The translations under genes were made by a program, and so were the position numbers. A stretch of 64,000 nucleotides of DNA from an uncultured Lentisphaeraceae bacterium (lineage in GTDB: Bacteria > Verrucomicrobiota > Kiritimatiellia > RFP12 > DVOR01), in NCBI GenBank assembly GCA_949289005.1, contig CASEMQ010000067.1, positions 1-64,000 on the forward strand, read 5' to 3'. Each line of letters begins with the position of its first letter. The stretch's first letter is position 1. Positions 26,955-34,543 of the stretch are shown here, piece after piece. The notes below the pieces were generated by a model, which saw nothing but the letters and a program-made list of their open reading frames with translations, was not told the DNA's origin and ran no database searches.

Positions 26955-26963
26955 TGCTATAGT
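26955..26963 (+). promoter_or_regulatory. Extended -10 promoter of the cinA-ilv operon
   Basis: TG-C-TATAGT, hexamer 26958-26963. The predicted start (about 26970) lies 3 bases before the ATG at 26973, so the message is effectively leaderless. No good -35. The 137 bases upstream show no gene. Confidence 0.55.
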
Positions 26964-26972
26964 AATGGGCTC

Positions 26973-27491
26973 ATGGACGGAAGCATCGTCAGGGAAAACG
27001 AAGCGTTGGCGGGCAGGCTGATTGAGGCTTGCCGGCGGGCGGGGGCGCGCTTGGCGACGGCGGAATCGTGCACGGGGGGGCTGATCGGGGCGACGCTGAC
27101 GGCGGTGCCGGGGGCGAGCGATGTCTTCGAGGGGGGCATCGTGAGCTATCAGAACCGCGTGAAGGAAACGCTCTTGGGGGTGGCGCCGGAGACATTGGCG
27201 CGCGTGGGCGCGGTGAGCGCGGAATGCGCGCGGGAGATGGCGTTGGGTGCGCGTCGCGCGCTTGGGACGGACGTGGCGCTGGCGGTGACGGGCATCGCGG
27301 GGCCTGGGGGCGCGACGCCGGGCAAGCCGGTGGGCCTGGTCTATGTGGCGGTGGCCTGGGGGGAGGGGCGTGTGATGGCGACGGAAAACCATTTCGCGGG
27401 GAATCGTGGCGCGGTGCGCGCGCAGACGGTCCGCCGTGCGTTGGATTTGGCACTGGAGTGCCTTGAAGGAAAGCGAGAGAGCCATGGTTGA
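26973..27491 (+). CDS. CinA C-terminal domain protein (nicotinamide-nucleotide amidase, PncC type)
   Basis: The protein has 172 residues, only the CinA C-terminal domain without the N-terminal molybdopterin-binding-like half. Motifs: ARLATAESCTGGLIGATLT (Ser of SCTGG), GGIVSYQNRVKETLLGV, GAVSAECAREMA, AVTGIAGPGGATPGKPVG. Stand-alone proteins of this type deamidate NMN to nicotinate mononucleotide for NAD salvage. No Shine-Dalgarno precedes the start. It overlaps ilvE by 8 bases. A run of seven G at about 27074 lies inside the SCTGG coding region and could slip. Confidence 0.88.
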   Translation: MDGSIVRENEALAGRLIEACRRAGARLATAESCTGGLIGATLTAVPGASDVFEGGIVSYQNRVKETLLGVAPETLARVGAVSAECAREMALGARRALGTDVALAVTGIAGPGGATPGKPVGLVYVAVAWGEGRVMATENHFAGNRGAVRAQTVRRALDLALECLEGKRESHG

Positions 27492-28500
27492 GATTGATTG
27501 GTCGAAGTTGGGTTTCGCTTACACGCCCACGCGCAGCCATATCCGTTATCATTGGAAGGATGGGAAGTGGGACGCGGGCGCGTTGGTGCAGAAGGACACG
27601 ATTGAAATGTCCATCGCCGCCGGTTGCCTGCATTATGGGCAAGAGGCCTTCGAGGGGCTGAAGGTCTTCCGCCAGAAGGATGGCAAGGTGGTGGCCTTCC
27701 GTCCGGACCGGAACGCGGAGCGGATGCAACGCACGGCGGTGCGCACGGTAATGCCGCCGGTGCCCACGGAGATGTTCCTGGACGCGCTGGACCGCGTGGT
27801 GAGGGACAACATCGACTATGTGCCGCCCTATGGCACGGGGTGCTCGATGTATGTGCGGCCGCTTTTGATTGGCTCGGGCCCGCAGATTGGCGTGGCGCCG
27901 GCGCATGAGTATGACTTCCTGATGATGGTGATGCCGATGGGCGACTATTACAAAGGAGGCATCAAACCGGTGCGGGCCATCATTTTCGACGAGTATGACC
28001 GCGCGGCGCCGAACGGCACGGGCGACATCAAGATCGGCGGCAACTACGCCGCCAGCCTCTACGCGCACGAAAAGGCGCATGGGATGGGCTTCCCGGTGGA
28101 ACTCTACCTCGACAGCGCCACGCACACAAAGGTGGACGAGTTCGCGACCTCGAACTTTGTGGCAATTGCAAAAGACGGCACGTATGTGACGGTGGACTCG
28201 CGCTCGGTGTTGCCCTCGGTGACGAACCTGTCGTTGCAACAGCTGTCGCGCGATTTGGGGCACAAGGTGGAAGTGCGGACGGTGCCTTACGAGGAGTTGG
28301 GCACGTTCGCGGAAATCGGTGCGTGCGGCACGGCGGTGGTGGTGACGCCGGTCTACGAAATCGTGCGCGGCGACACGACAATCCGCGTGGGCTCGCCCGA
28401 TGTCTGCGGCCCGCGTCTGCAAGAGCTGCACGACATGCTGCAGGACATCCAGTTCGGCCGCGCGCCCGATGCGCACGGTTGGTGCCACGAAATCAAGTGA
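27484..28500 (+). CDS. ilvE: Branched-chain amino-acid aminotransferase
   Basis: The protein has 338 residues, class IV PLP fold. The chosen ATG gives MVEIDWSKLGFAY. Motifs: CLHYGQEAFEGLK, FRPDRNAERMQRTA, MYVRPLLIGSG, DIKIGGNYAASL (PLP-Lys in the IKIGGNY context), VDEFATSNFVAIA, TVDSRSVLPSVT. It resembles the longer eukaryote-like branch of BCATs. It makes Leu, Ile and Val from their 2-oxo acids. It overlaps cinA and is followed after 10 bp by the acetolactate synthase genes. Confidence 0.95.
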   Translation: MVEIDWSKLGFAYTPTRSHIRYHWKDGKWDAGALVQKDTIEMSIAAGCLHYGQEAFEGLKVFRQKDGKVVAFRPDRNAERMQRTAVRTVMPPVPTEMFLDALDRVVRDNIDYVPPYGTGCSMYVRPLLIGSGPQIGVAPAHEYDFLMMVMPMGDYYKGGIKPVRAIIFDEYDRAAPNGTGDIKIGGNYAASLYAHEKAHGMGFPVELYLDSATHTKVDEFATSNFVAIAKDGTYVTVDSRSVLPSVTNLSLQQLSRDLGHKVEVRTVPYEELGTFAEIGACGTAVVVTPVYEIVRGDTTIRVGSPDVCGPRLQELHDMLQDIQFGRAPDAHGWCHEIK

Positions 28501-28510
28501 GGATTGGCGC

Positions 28511-30268
28511 ATGACCCCTTATCAACCCCCGCAGGGCCGCACAGGCGCGCAGTGCGTGATCGATGGCCTGCTGAACAATGGCTGCGAGGTCGTCTTCGGC
28601 TACCCGGGCGGCCAGGCGATTGACATTTTCGACAAACTTTACGGTTCGCCGTTGCGCTTGGTGTTGCCGCGCCACGAGCAGGGCGGCATCCACATGGCCG
28701 ATGGTTACGCGCGCGCCACGGGGCGCGTGGGGTGCGCCATCGTCACCTCAGGCCCCGGCGCGACCAACACGGTGACGGGGCTGGCCACGGCAATGATGGA
28801 CGGCGTGCCGTTGGTGGTCATCGCCGGGCAAGTGAGCCTGGGGCTTATCGGCACGGACGCCTTCCAGGAGGCCGACAACACGGGCATCACCCGCAGCGTC
28901 ACCAAACACAACTATCTGGTGCGTTCGGTGGACGAGTTGCCGCGCGTGATCGCGGAGGCATTCTTCATTGCCTCCACCGGCAAGCCAGGCCCCGTGCTCA
29001 TCGACATCCCCAAGAACGTCCAGCAGGCCATCACCTTCCAGCCCGACGTGCAGGATGTGGCAATTCGCGCCTACCATCCCACCATTCAGCCGCCGCCCGC
29101 GCAGGTGGCGCGCCTGGCCGATGCCATCAACAAGGCCCATCGCCCCGTGCTCTACGTGGGCGGCGGCGCGGTCATCTCCGGCTCCTGCCCGCTAATCCGC
29201 CAGCTGGCCGAGGGCTTCGACATCCCTGTCTGCACCACACTGATGGGCTTGGGCGCCTTCCCCGAGACCTCGCCGCTGTCGCTCTGGATGGTGGGCATGC
29301 ATGGCTCGGTGGCCGCCAACAACGCCATTCAGCAGGCCGACCTGGTCATTGCCGCCGGCGCGCGCTTCGACGACCGCGTCACCGGCCGCATCGCCGACTT
29401 CGCCCAGGGCGCCAAAATCGCCCACATCGACGTGGATGCCTCGGCCATCGGCAAAAACGTCCACACGCAAATCCCCGTCTGCGGCGACCTGCGCCTGACG
29501 TTGGAGGCGCTGTTGCCGCAATTGACGAAGGCCGACCGTGCCGACTGGCTGGCGCAGATTGCCAAGTGGCGCGCCCTCAAACCCGCCACCTACCACGCCC
29601 GCAAGGATGGCAAACTCCAGCCTCAGGCCGTGGTGGAGGCCCTCGACCGCGTGTCGCGCAAGACCGCCCGCCCCACCATCCTCACCACCGACGTGGGGCA
29701 AAACCAAATGTGGGCCGCGCAATTCTTCCGCCACACCGAGCCGCGTTGTTTCCTCACTTCCGGCGGCATGGGCACAATGGGCTTCGGCGTGCCCAGCGCC
29801 ATCGGCGCGCAACTGGGCCGTCCGGACGCGCTCGTCATCTCGGTGAACGGCGATGGCGGCTTCCAGATGAACATCCAGGAGCTGGTGGTGGCCGTGGAGC
29901 ACCGCCTGCCCGTCAAGTTCATCGTCCTCAACAACGCCCGCTTGGGCATGGTGCGCCAGTGGCAAGATCTCTTCTACGGCGGGCGCCATTCCGCCACCAT
30001 CCTCTCGCAGGAAGGCCGCCCCGACAACGAGCGCATCGTGGCCGACGCGCCGCGCTATCTGCCCGACTTCGTGGGCGTGGCGCAGGCCTATGGTCTCAAG
30101 GCCAGGCGCGTCACCACCTTGGCCGACACGGAGGCGGCCTTCGCGGAGGCATTCGCCGACGCCGAGCCGTGGGTCATCGAATGCATCGTGGCCGAGGACG
30201 AGAACGTGTTGCCGATGGTCGCCCCCGGCGCCGCGCTCTCGGAGATGATCCTGGATCGCGACAACTAA
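28511..30268 (+). CDS. ilvB: Acetolactate synthase large subunit
   Basis: The protein has 585 residues. TPP-enzyme features: VFGYPGGQAIDIFDKLY, LPRHEQGGIHMADGYARA (catalytic Glu), TSGPGATNTVTGLATAMMD, FQEADNTGITRSVTKHNYL, and a TPP-binding NGDGGFQMNIQELVV followed by NNARLGMVRQWQ. It condenses pyruvate with pyruvate or 2-oxobutyrate, the first committed step of branched-chain synthesis. The regulatory subunit follows 10 bp later. Confidence 0.97.
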   Translation: MTPYQPPQGRTGAQCVIDGLLNNGCEVVFGYPGGQAIDIFDKLYGSPLRLVLPRHEQGGIHMADGYARATGRVGCAIVTSGPGATNTVTGLATAMMDGVPLVVIAGQVSLGLIGTDAFQEADNTGITRSVTKHNYLVRSVDELPRVIAEAFFIASTGKPGPVLIDIPKNVQQAITFQPDVQDVAIRAYHPTIQPPPAQVARLADAINKAHRPVLYVGGGAVISGSCPLIRQLAEGFDIPVCTTLMGLGAFPETSPLSLWMVGMHGSVAANNAIQQADLVIAAGARFDDRVTGRIADFAQGAKIAHIDVDASAIGKNVHTQIPVCGDLRLTLEALLPQLTKADRADWLAQIAKWRALKPATYHARKDGKLQPQAVVEALDRVSRKTARPTILTTDVGQNQMWAAQFFRHTEPRCFLTSGGMGTMGFGVPSAIGAQLGRPDALVISVNGDGGFQMNIQELVVAVEHRLPVKFIVLNNARLGMVRQWQDLFYGGRHSATILSQEGRPDNERIVADAPRYLPDFVGVAQAYGLKARRVTTLADTEAAFAEAFADAEPWVIECIVAEDENVLPMVAPGAALSEMILDRDN

Positions 30269-30278
30269 GGAGCCCGCC

Positions 30279-30755
30279 ATGCAAAAGCACATCCTCACCG
30301 TGCTGGTCGAAAACCGCCCCGGCGTCCTCGCGCGCATCGTTGGCCTCATCACCGGCCGCGGCTACAACATCGAGACGCTCAACGTAGGGCCTTCCAACGA
30401 CCCCACCATCTCCAAGATGACCATCGTCATCCCCGGGGACGAAACCGTCATCGCCCAAGTCGTCGCCCAGCTCGCCAAGCAAATCAACGTCTTCCGCGTG
30501 GACGACGTGACGGCGCGCCCGCACATCGACCGCGAGGCTATCCTCCTCAAGGTCAGCACCCGCGCCACCGGCCGCGCGCCCGTCATCGAGGTGGCCATGC
30601 TCTTCGGCGCCAAGGTCGTCGGCGTCCAGCCGGACGCCCTCACCATCCAGATGATCGGCTCGCAAATGCAGGTGGAGCAATTCCTCACGCTGGTGCGCCC
30701 CTTCGACGTGCTCGACATCGCCCGCTCCGGCTCCGTCGCCATGATTCAGGAGTGA
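30279..30755 (+). CDS. ilvN: Acetolactate synthase small (regulatory) subunit
   Basis: The protein has 158 residues: an ACT domain (ILTVLVENRPGVLARIVGLI, GYNIETLNVG) and a C-terminal ALS_ss_C domain (REAILLKVSTRA, GAKVVGVQPDALTIQMIGS). It binds valine to feedback-inhibit IlvB. AAGGAG precedes the ATG. The aroE start is 2 bp after the stop, or overlaps it if the GTG at 30752 is used. Confidence 0.96.
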   Translation: MQKHILTVLVENRPGVLARIVGLITGRGYNIETLNVGPSNDPTISKMTIVIPGDETVIAQVVAQLAKQINVFRVDDVTARPHIDREAILLKVSTRATGRAPVIEVAMLFGAKVVGVQPDALTIQMIGSQMQVEQFLTLVRPFDVLDIARSGSVAMIQE

Positions 30756-30757
30756 CC

Positions 30758-31588
30758 ATGCAACGCTTCGCCGTCCTCGGACACCCCATCAACCACAGTT
30801 TCTCGCCCGTCATGCACATGGCCAGCTTCCGAAGCATCGGCTTCGACGGCGACTACGTGCGCCTGGACGTGCCCCCCGAAATGCTCGGCGACGCGCTCAA
30901 CGCCTTGGCCGACGAGGGCTTCACGGGCGTGAACCTCACCATCCCCCACAAAATGCTCGCCCTCCCGATGATGGACACCCTCACCCCCGAGGCCGAACGC
31001 CTCGGCGCCGTGAATACCGTCCGCTTCGCCGAGGGCCGCATGGAAGGCCACAACACCGACGGCCCCGGCTTCCTCGCCGCCGCCAAGGCCACCCTCGGCC
31101 TTGCCCCCGCCGGCCGCACCTGCGCCGTCATCGGCTGCGGCGGCGCCGGCCGCGCCATCGCCATCACCCTCGCCCACGCCGGCGCCAAGCGCCTCGGCCT
31201 CCTCGACATCGACCGCGCCCACGCCGAGTCGTTGGCGAAGGAACTGCGCGCGCAAGGCTTCGACGCCGCGGCCATCGACCGTGCCGCCCTGCGCGAGGCG
31301 GACTTCCTGGCGCAGTGTTCCCCCAGCGGGCTGGCCGTCTTCCCCGAGCCCGCCGCCCGCGCCGACGAACTTCGCGCCGGCCAAGCGCTCTACGACATCG
31401 TCATCCCCCCCGGCTCCCCCGAAACCCCCACCATGCGCGAGGCCGCCAAGGCCGGCGCACGCGCCGCCAACGGCGTGCGCATGCTCGTGGAGCAGGGTGC
31501 GCTCTCCTTCACCTTCTGGACGGGGCTGGAGGCCGACCGCGCCGCCATGCTCCGCGCCGTCGAGGAAGGCCTGGCCGCCCATGAATGA
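30758..31588 (+). CDS. aroE: Shikimate dehydrogenase
   Basis: The protein has 276 residues from the ATG (MQRFAVLGHPINHSFSPVMH). An alternative GTG at 30752, overlapping the ilvN stop, would add two residues. Motifs: GVNLTIPHKM (catalytic Lys), GAVNTVRF, HNTDGPGF, CAVIGCGGAGRAIA (NADP-binding). It reduces 3-dehydroshikimate in aromatic amino-acid synthesis. The stop lies within the next gene (8-base overlap). Confidence 0.95.
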   Translation: MQRFAVLGHPINHSFSPVMHMASFRSIGFDGDYVRLDVPPEMLGDALNALADEGFTGVNLTIPHKMLALPMMDTLTPEAERLGAVNTVRFAEGRMEGHNTDGPGFLAAAKATLGLAPAGRTCAVIGCGGAGRAIAITLAHAGAKRLGLLDIDRAHAESLAKELRAQGFDAAAIDRAALREADFLAQCSPSGLAVFPEPAARADELRAGQALYDIVIPPGSPETPTMREAAKAGARAANGVRMLVEQGALSFTFWTGLEADRAAMLRAVEEGLAAHE

Positions 31589-32672
31589 GTGGCTCATCAA
31601 CCTGCCGGAGGACGACGCCACCTTCCTGGCACGCGTCGCCCTCGCCTTCATCCTCTGCCTGGGCGCCATCATCGGCAGTTTCCTCAACGTCTGCATCTAC
31701 CGCATTCCCATCGGCCAATCGGTCAGCCGCCCGCGCAGCCACTGCTTCGGGTGCGGGCGGACGATTCCGTGGTATCTCAACATCCCCATCCTCTCGTGGT
31801 TCATCCTGCGCGGGCGCTGCGCCTACTGCAAAAGCCCCATTTCCGCGCGCTATCCCTTCATCGAGGCGCTCACCGCGCTCCTCTTCCTCCTCGTCTTCCT
31901 CATGTGGGGCAACCCAAGCCTGCTGGCGCTCAACCACCTGCAAACGCCCGAGCTTATCCCCATCCTCTGGCTCTTCGTCGCCTCCACGGTCGTCAATGTG
32001 ATGATTGACCTTGACCACCGCATCCTCCTCGACCGCATCTCCCTCATCGGCACGCCCCTGGCAATCGCCGCCTCCGCCGCATTTCCACTCCTGCAAGGCG
32101 CGATGACCTGGCACCAAGGGCTCTTCGCCTCCCTCGTCGGCGCCGCCGCCGGCTTCGGCATCGGCTTCGCCATCGCCTGGCTCGGCGAACGCATCTTCCT
32201 GCAAGACGCCTTCGGCTTCGGGGACGTCAAGTGGCTCATGCTCTTCGGCGCGCTCTTCGGCTGGAGCGGCATGCTCTACGTCCTCATGCTCGCGGCCTTC
32301 CTCGGCCTGCTCATGGGGCTCGGCGCGCTCGCGGCACAACGCCTCCGCCACGCCCCCGACGACACGGCTGCCGAACACCCCGACGCCGAAACCGCACCCC
32401 TCGCCATCCCCTTCGGCCCCGCGCTCGGTGCGGGTGCGCTCCTCTGGCTCTTCTGGGGGCGTTGGGTCCACCGCGGCATCCTCGCCGCGCACGCCTGGGC
32501 GCTCGACCACCGACAAGCCGTCCTCCTCACCCTCGTCCCCATCCTCCTCCTCACCACAGCCTGGCTCCTCTGGCGCATCCGTGCCATCCGCCGCGCCATC
32601 CGCGAGGAAGAGTCCGCCGAGCCCCCCATGCAGGAACTCCCCGATGCCGACAAGCCAGACGCCACCCCCTGA
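31581..32672 (+). CDS. Prepilin peptidase / N-methyltransferase (GspO/PilD type)
   Basis: The protein has 363 residues with about eight hydrophobic segments. The N-terminal methylase part has IIGSFLNVCIYRIP and two CxxC pairs (CFGCGRTIPWYLNIP; CAYCKSPIS). The peptidase Asp pair is in VMIDLDHRILLD and FGFGDVKWLMLFGA. It cleaves and methylates type IV prepilins or type II secretion pseudopilins in the inner membrane. The C-terminal part has an extra soluble loop and two more helices. No pilus genes are near, so it probably serves several systems. Confidence 0.92.
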   Translation: MNEWLINLPEDDATFLARVALAFILCLGAIIGSFLNVCIYRIPIGQSVSRPRSHCFGCGRTIPWYLNIPILSWFILRGRCAYCKSPISARYPFIEALTALLFLLVFLMWGNPSLLALNHLQTPELIPILWLFVASTVVNVMIDLDHRILLDRISLIGTPLAIAASAAFPLLQGAMTWHQGLFASLVGAAAGFGIGFAIAWLGERIFLQDAFGFGDVKWLMLFGALFGWSGMLYVLMLAAFLGLLMGLGALAAQRLRHAPDDTAAEHPDAETAPLAIPFGPALGAGALLWLFWGRWVHRGILAAHAWALDHRQAVLLTLVPILLLTTAWLLWRIRAIRRAIREEESAEPPMQELPDADKPDATP

Positions 32673-33024
32673 CGCCATCCTCCTCGAAGGACTCCGCGTG
32701 GAATGCATTGTGGGCGACCTGCCCCACGAACGCACCTTCCCCCAAGAACTCTTCCTCGACCTGGAGCTGGGCTGCGACCTCGCGGCCGCAGCCCAAAGCG
32801 ACGCCCTCGCCGACACCATCGACTACGTCCGCGTCGCCCACGCCGTCCGCGAGGCCCTCATCGCCGCCCGTTGCCGCATGATCGAGCGCGCCGCACAAAT
32901 CGCCATCGATGCCGCCTTCGCAGCCGACCCCCGCATTCGCGCCGTCCGCGTCACCCTGCGCAAGCCCCATGCCCTGCCCGGCGTCGTCGCCGCCGTCCGC
33001 CTCGCCCGCACCCGCGCACATTAA
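32644..33024 (+). CDS. folB: Dihydroneopterin aldolase
   Basis: The protein has 126 residues. The start lies 29 bases inside the prepilin-peptidase gene. Motifs: DAILLEGLRVECIVGDLPHERTF with the family's Glu/His region, DTIDYVRVAHAVREAL, and RMIERAAQIAIDAAFA (conserved ER), ending in VTLRKPHAL. It converts dihydroneopterin to 6-hydroxymethyl-dihydropterin for folate. It is the last gene of the cinA-ilv operon; a terminator follows 20 bp later. Confidence 0.92.
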   Translation: MPTSQTPPPDAILLEGLRVECIVGDLPHERTFPQELFLDLELGCDLAAAAQSDALADTIDYVRVAHAVREALIAARCRMIERAAQIAIDAAFAADPRIRAVRVTLRKPHALPGVVAAVRLARTRAH

Positions 33025-33044
33025 AGCGCCCCATTCCATTTCCC

Positions 33045-33080
33045 AAGGCACTCGCCGCTCCTGCGGCGGGTGCCTTTTTT
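33045..33080 (+). terminator. Intrinsic terminator of the cinA-ilv-folB operon
   Basis: AAGGCACTCGCCGC-TCCT-GCGGCGGGTGCCTT followed by TTTT; a 14-bp stem with one G-T pair, ending in a U-run. Confidence 0.88.
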
Positions 33081-33138
33081 GTGCCCACGAACAAAAAGTC
33101 AGCCGCGACGCTCGTCGATAGCGTCCCGGCCCACCTCC

Positions 33139-33282
33139 GTCGGGGAGACGGCGTGTCTCGCCCCGCGATACGGCGTGTCTCGAGGAACGGCCCCGCTCCC
33201 TGATTGAAAAAGGGGGGCCAAGTCGCCTTCGGCCCCGTTCGCTGCCAACAGCTTTTCAACAACTTTCGCAAAGTTATCGACA
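33139..33282 (+). repeat. Intergenic palindrome/nonamer element, copy B
   Basis: The palindrome block contains GAGACGGCGTGTCTC (perfect 5-bp arms) and a second GATACGGCGTGTCTC. CCCCGCTCCCTGATTGAAAAA follows in part, then the nonamers CTGCCAACA (33242-33250), TTTTCAACA (33253-33261) and TTATCGACA (33274-33282). The palindrome CTTTCGCAAAG lies between the second and third. Spacing is again 11 and 21 bp. An extended -10 follows 123 bp downstream. Confidence 0.75.
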
Positions 33283-33401
33283 GACCCGTCCCGCCCAACC
33301 CTGCCGCCTTCGCGCGCGTCCCGCCCCCGCCCCATTATTTTTCCGGTGGGTCATCCGCATACGTGCCCGCGTATTCTGTGCGCGCGGGCCGTCGGGGTTT
33401 T

Positions 33402-33410
33402 TGGTATCAT
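33402..33410 (+). promoter_or_regulatory. Extended -10 promoter ahead of a candidate small RNA
   Basis: TG-G-TATCAT, hexamer 33405-33410; no clear -35. The predicted start is near 33417. The nearest start codon is about 190 bases away, unusually far for this window. Confidence 0.45.
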
Positions 33411-33416
33411 GTGGGC

Positions 33417-33543
33417 ACGCGAGGGGGGAGCCCTCGCACTTTGCGCTTTGCGCAAACATGATTGCTCTGTACGAAACCTGAGAAATTTCACAAATCCGGG
33501 CAATGTGTTTTGCAGGGTGCGCCGTATCGGCGCGCTTTCTTTG
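33417..33543 (+). ncRNA. Candidate small RNA or terminated leader of the glycosylation genes
   Basis: Between the promoter above and an intrinsic terminator lie two hairpins: CGAGGG/CCCTCG (33420-33436) and the perfect TTTGCGC-TTT-GCGCAAA (33440-33456). The terminator is GCGCCG-TAT-CGGCGC (33519-33533, extendable by two pairs) followed by GCTTTCTTTG. No open reading frame of note is present. It could be a stand-alone RNA of about 127 bases or an attenuator for the glycosyltransferase genes that begin at 33608. It matches no RNA family I recognise. Confidence 0.4.
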
Positions 33544-33607
33544 CACGTAGTCGGATTGGGCATTCTCAGGGCCTCGTATAGGGTACGTGAAAGGAAGCGT
33601 GCTTTTT

Positions 33608-34543
33608 ATGGCCGAAGGGAAAATCGAGTTGTCGTTGGTGGTGCCTTGTTTCAACGAGGCGCCGTGCGTGGAGGCGTTTGTCGGCGCGGTGGACGCGGCG
33701 GGGTTGGAGTGTGGCGGGCGGCTGGAGTTCGTCTTTGTGGACGACGGCTCCACGGATGGGACGTTGGAGATTGTGCGGGCGTTGGCGGCGAGGGATCCGC
33801 GGGTGCGTTATGTGTCGTTCTCGCGCAACTTCGGCAAGGAGGCGGCGCTCTTGGCGGGGCTGCGCAAGGCTGGCGGGGAAATCGTGGCGACGCTGGACGC
33901 GGATTTGCAGGACCCGCCCGCGCTGTTGCCCGAGATGCTCCGTGCCATCCGCGTGGAGGGGTACGATTGCGTGGCCACGCGGCGGACGTCGCGCGCGGGC
34001 GAGCCGCCGGTGCGATCGTGGTTCGCGCGACGTTTCTATTGGCTGATGCGCCATTTCTCGGATGTGGCCTTGGTGGATGGCGCGCGAGATTATCGCATGA
34101 TGACGCGCCAGGTGGTGGGGGCCATCCTTGCGCTCCCGGAGGTCAATCGCTTCACCAAGGGCATCTACCAGTGGGTGGGGTTCCGGACGAAATGGCTGGC
34201 CTTCCCGAACGTCGCGCGGGCGGCGGGGCAGACCAAATGGTCCTTCCGCAAACTCTTCCTCTACAGTCTCGAGGGCATCATGGCCTTTTCGACCGCGCCG
34301 TTGCAGCTGGCGTCGCTGATTGGCGTGCTCTGTTGCGCGGGGGCGTTCGTGGCGTTGCTGTTTGTCTTTATCCGGGCGCTCTGCTTTGGCGACCCGGTGG
34401 GCGGCTGGCCGTCGCTCGTGTGTATCGTCATCTTCTTCGGCGGGCTACAGCTCTTCTTCGTGGGTATCCTTGGGGCCTACCTTGCCAAGACCTATCTGGA
34501 GACCAAACGCCGCCCGCTCTATTTCATCAAGGAGGAAAAGTAA
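33608..34543 (+). CDS. Polyprenyl-phosphate glycosyltransferase, GtrB/DPM1-like
   Basis: The protein has 311 residues from the ATG (MAEGKIELSLVVPCFNEAP); a GTG 21 bases earlier is an alternative start. The GT2 domain has FVFVDDGSTDGTLEIV, ATLDADLQDPP (metal-binding DxD) and KWSFRKLFLYSLEGI. Two C-terminal transmembrane helices follow (about 230-255 and 265-290), as in GtrB. The family moves a sugar from UDP-sugar to undecaprenyl-phosphate on the inner face of the membrane. The next gene starts at the base after its stop and probably uses this lipid-linked sugar. Confidence 0.88.
   Translation: MAEGKIELSLVVPCFNEAPCVEAFVGAVDAAGLECGGRLEFVFVDDGSTDGTLEIVRALAARDPRVRYVSFSRNFGKEAALLAGLRKAGGEIVATLDADLQDPPALLPEMLRAIRVEGYDCVATRRTSRAGEPPVRSWFARRFYWLMRHFSDVALVDGARDYRMMTRQVVGAILALPEVNRFTKGIYQWVGFRTKWLAFPNVARAAGQTKWSFRKLFLYSLEGIMAFSTAPLQLASLIGVLCCAGAFVALLFVFIRALCFGDPVGGWPSLVCIVIFFGGLQLFFVGILGAYLAKTYLETKRRPLYFIKEEK

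Noticed and set aside
27074-27080. Seven-G run in cinA as a coding phase switch
   Set aside because: The run is short, lies in a conserved Gly-rich motif and the frame is intact; glycine codons explain it.
33571-33600. A promoter directly before the glycosyltransferase (TATAGG at 33577)
   Set aside because: It lacks the TG extension and a -35 at proper distance (TTGGGC only 15 bp away), so it is not listed as a feature.
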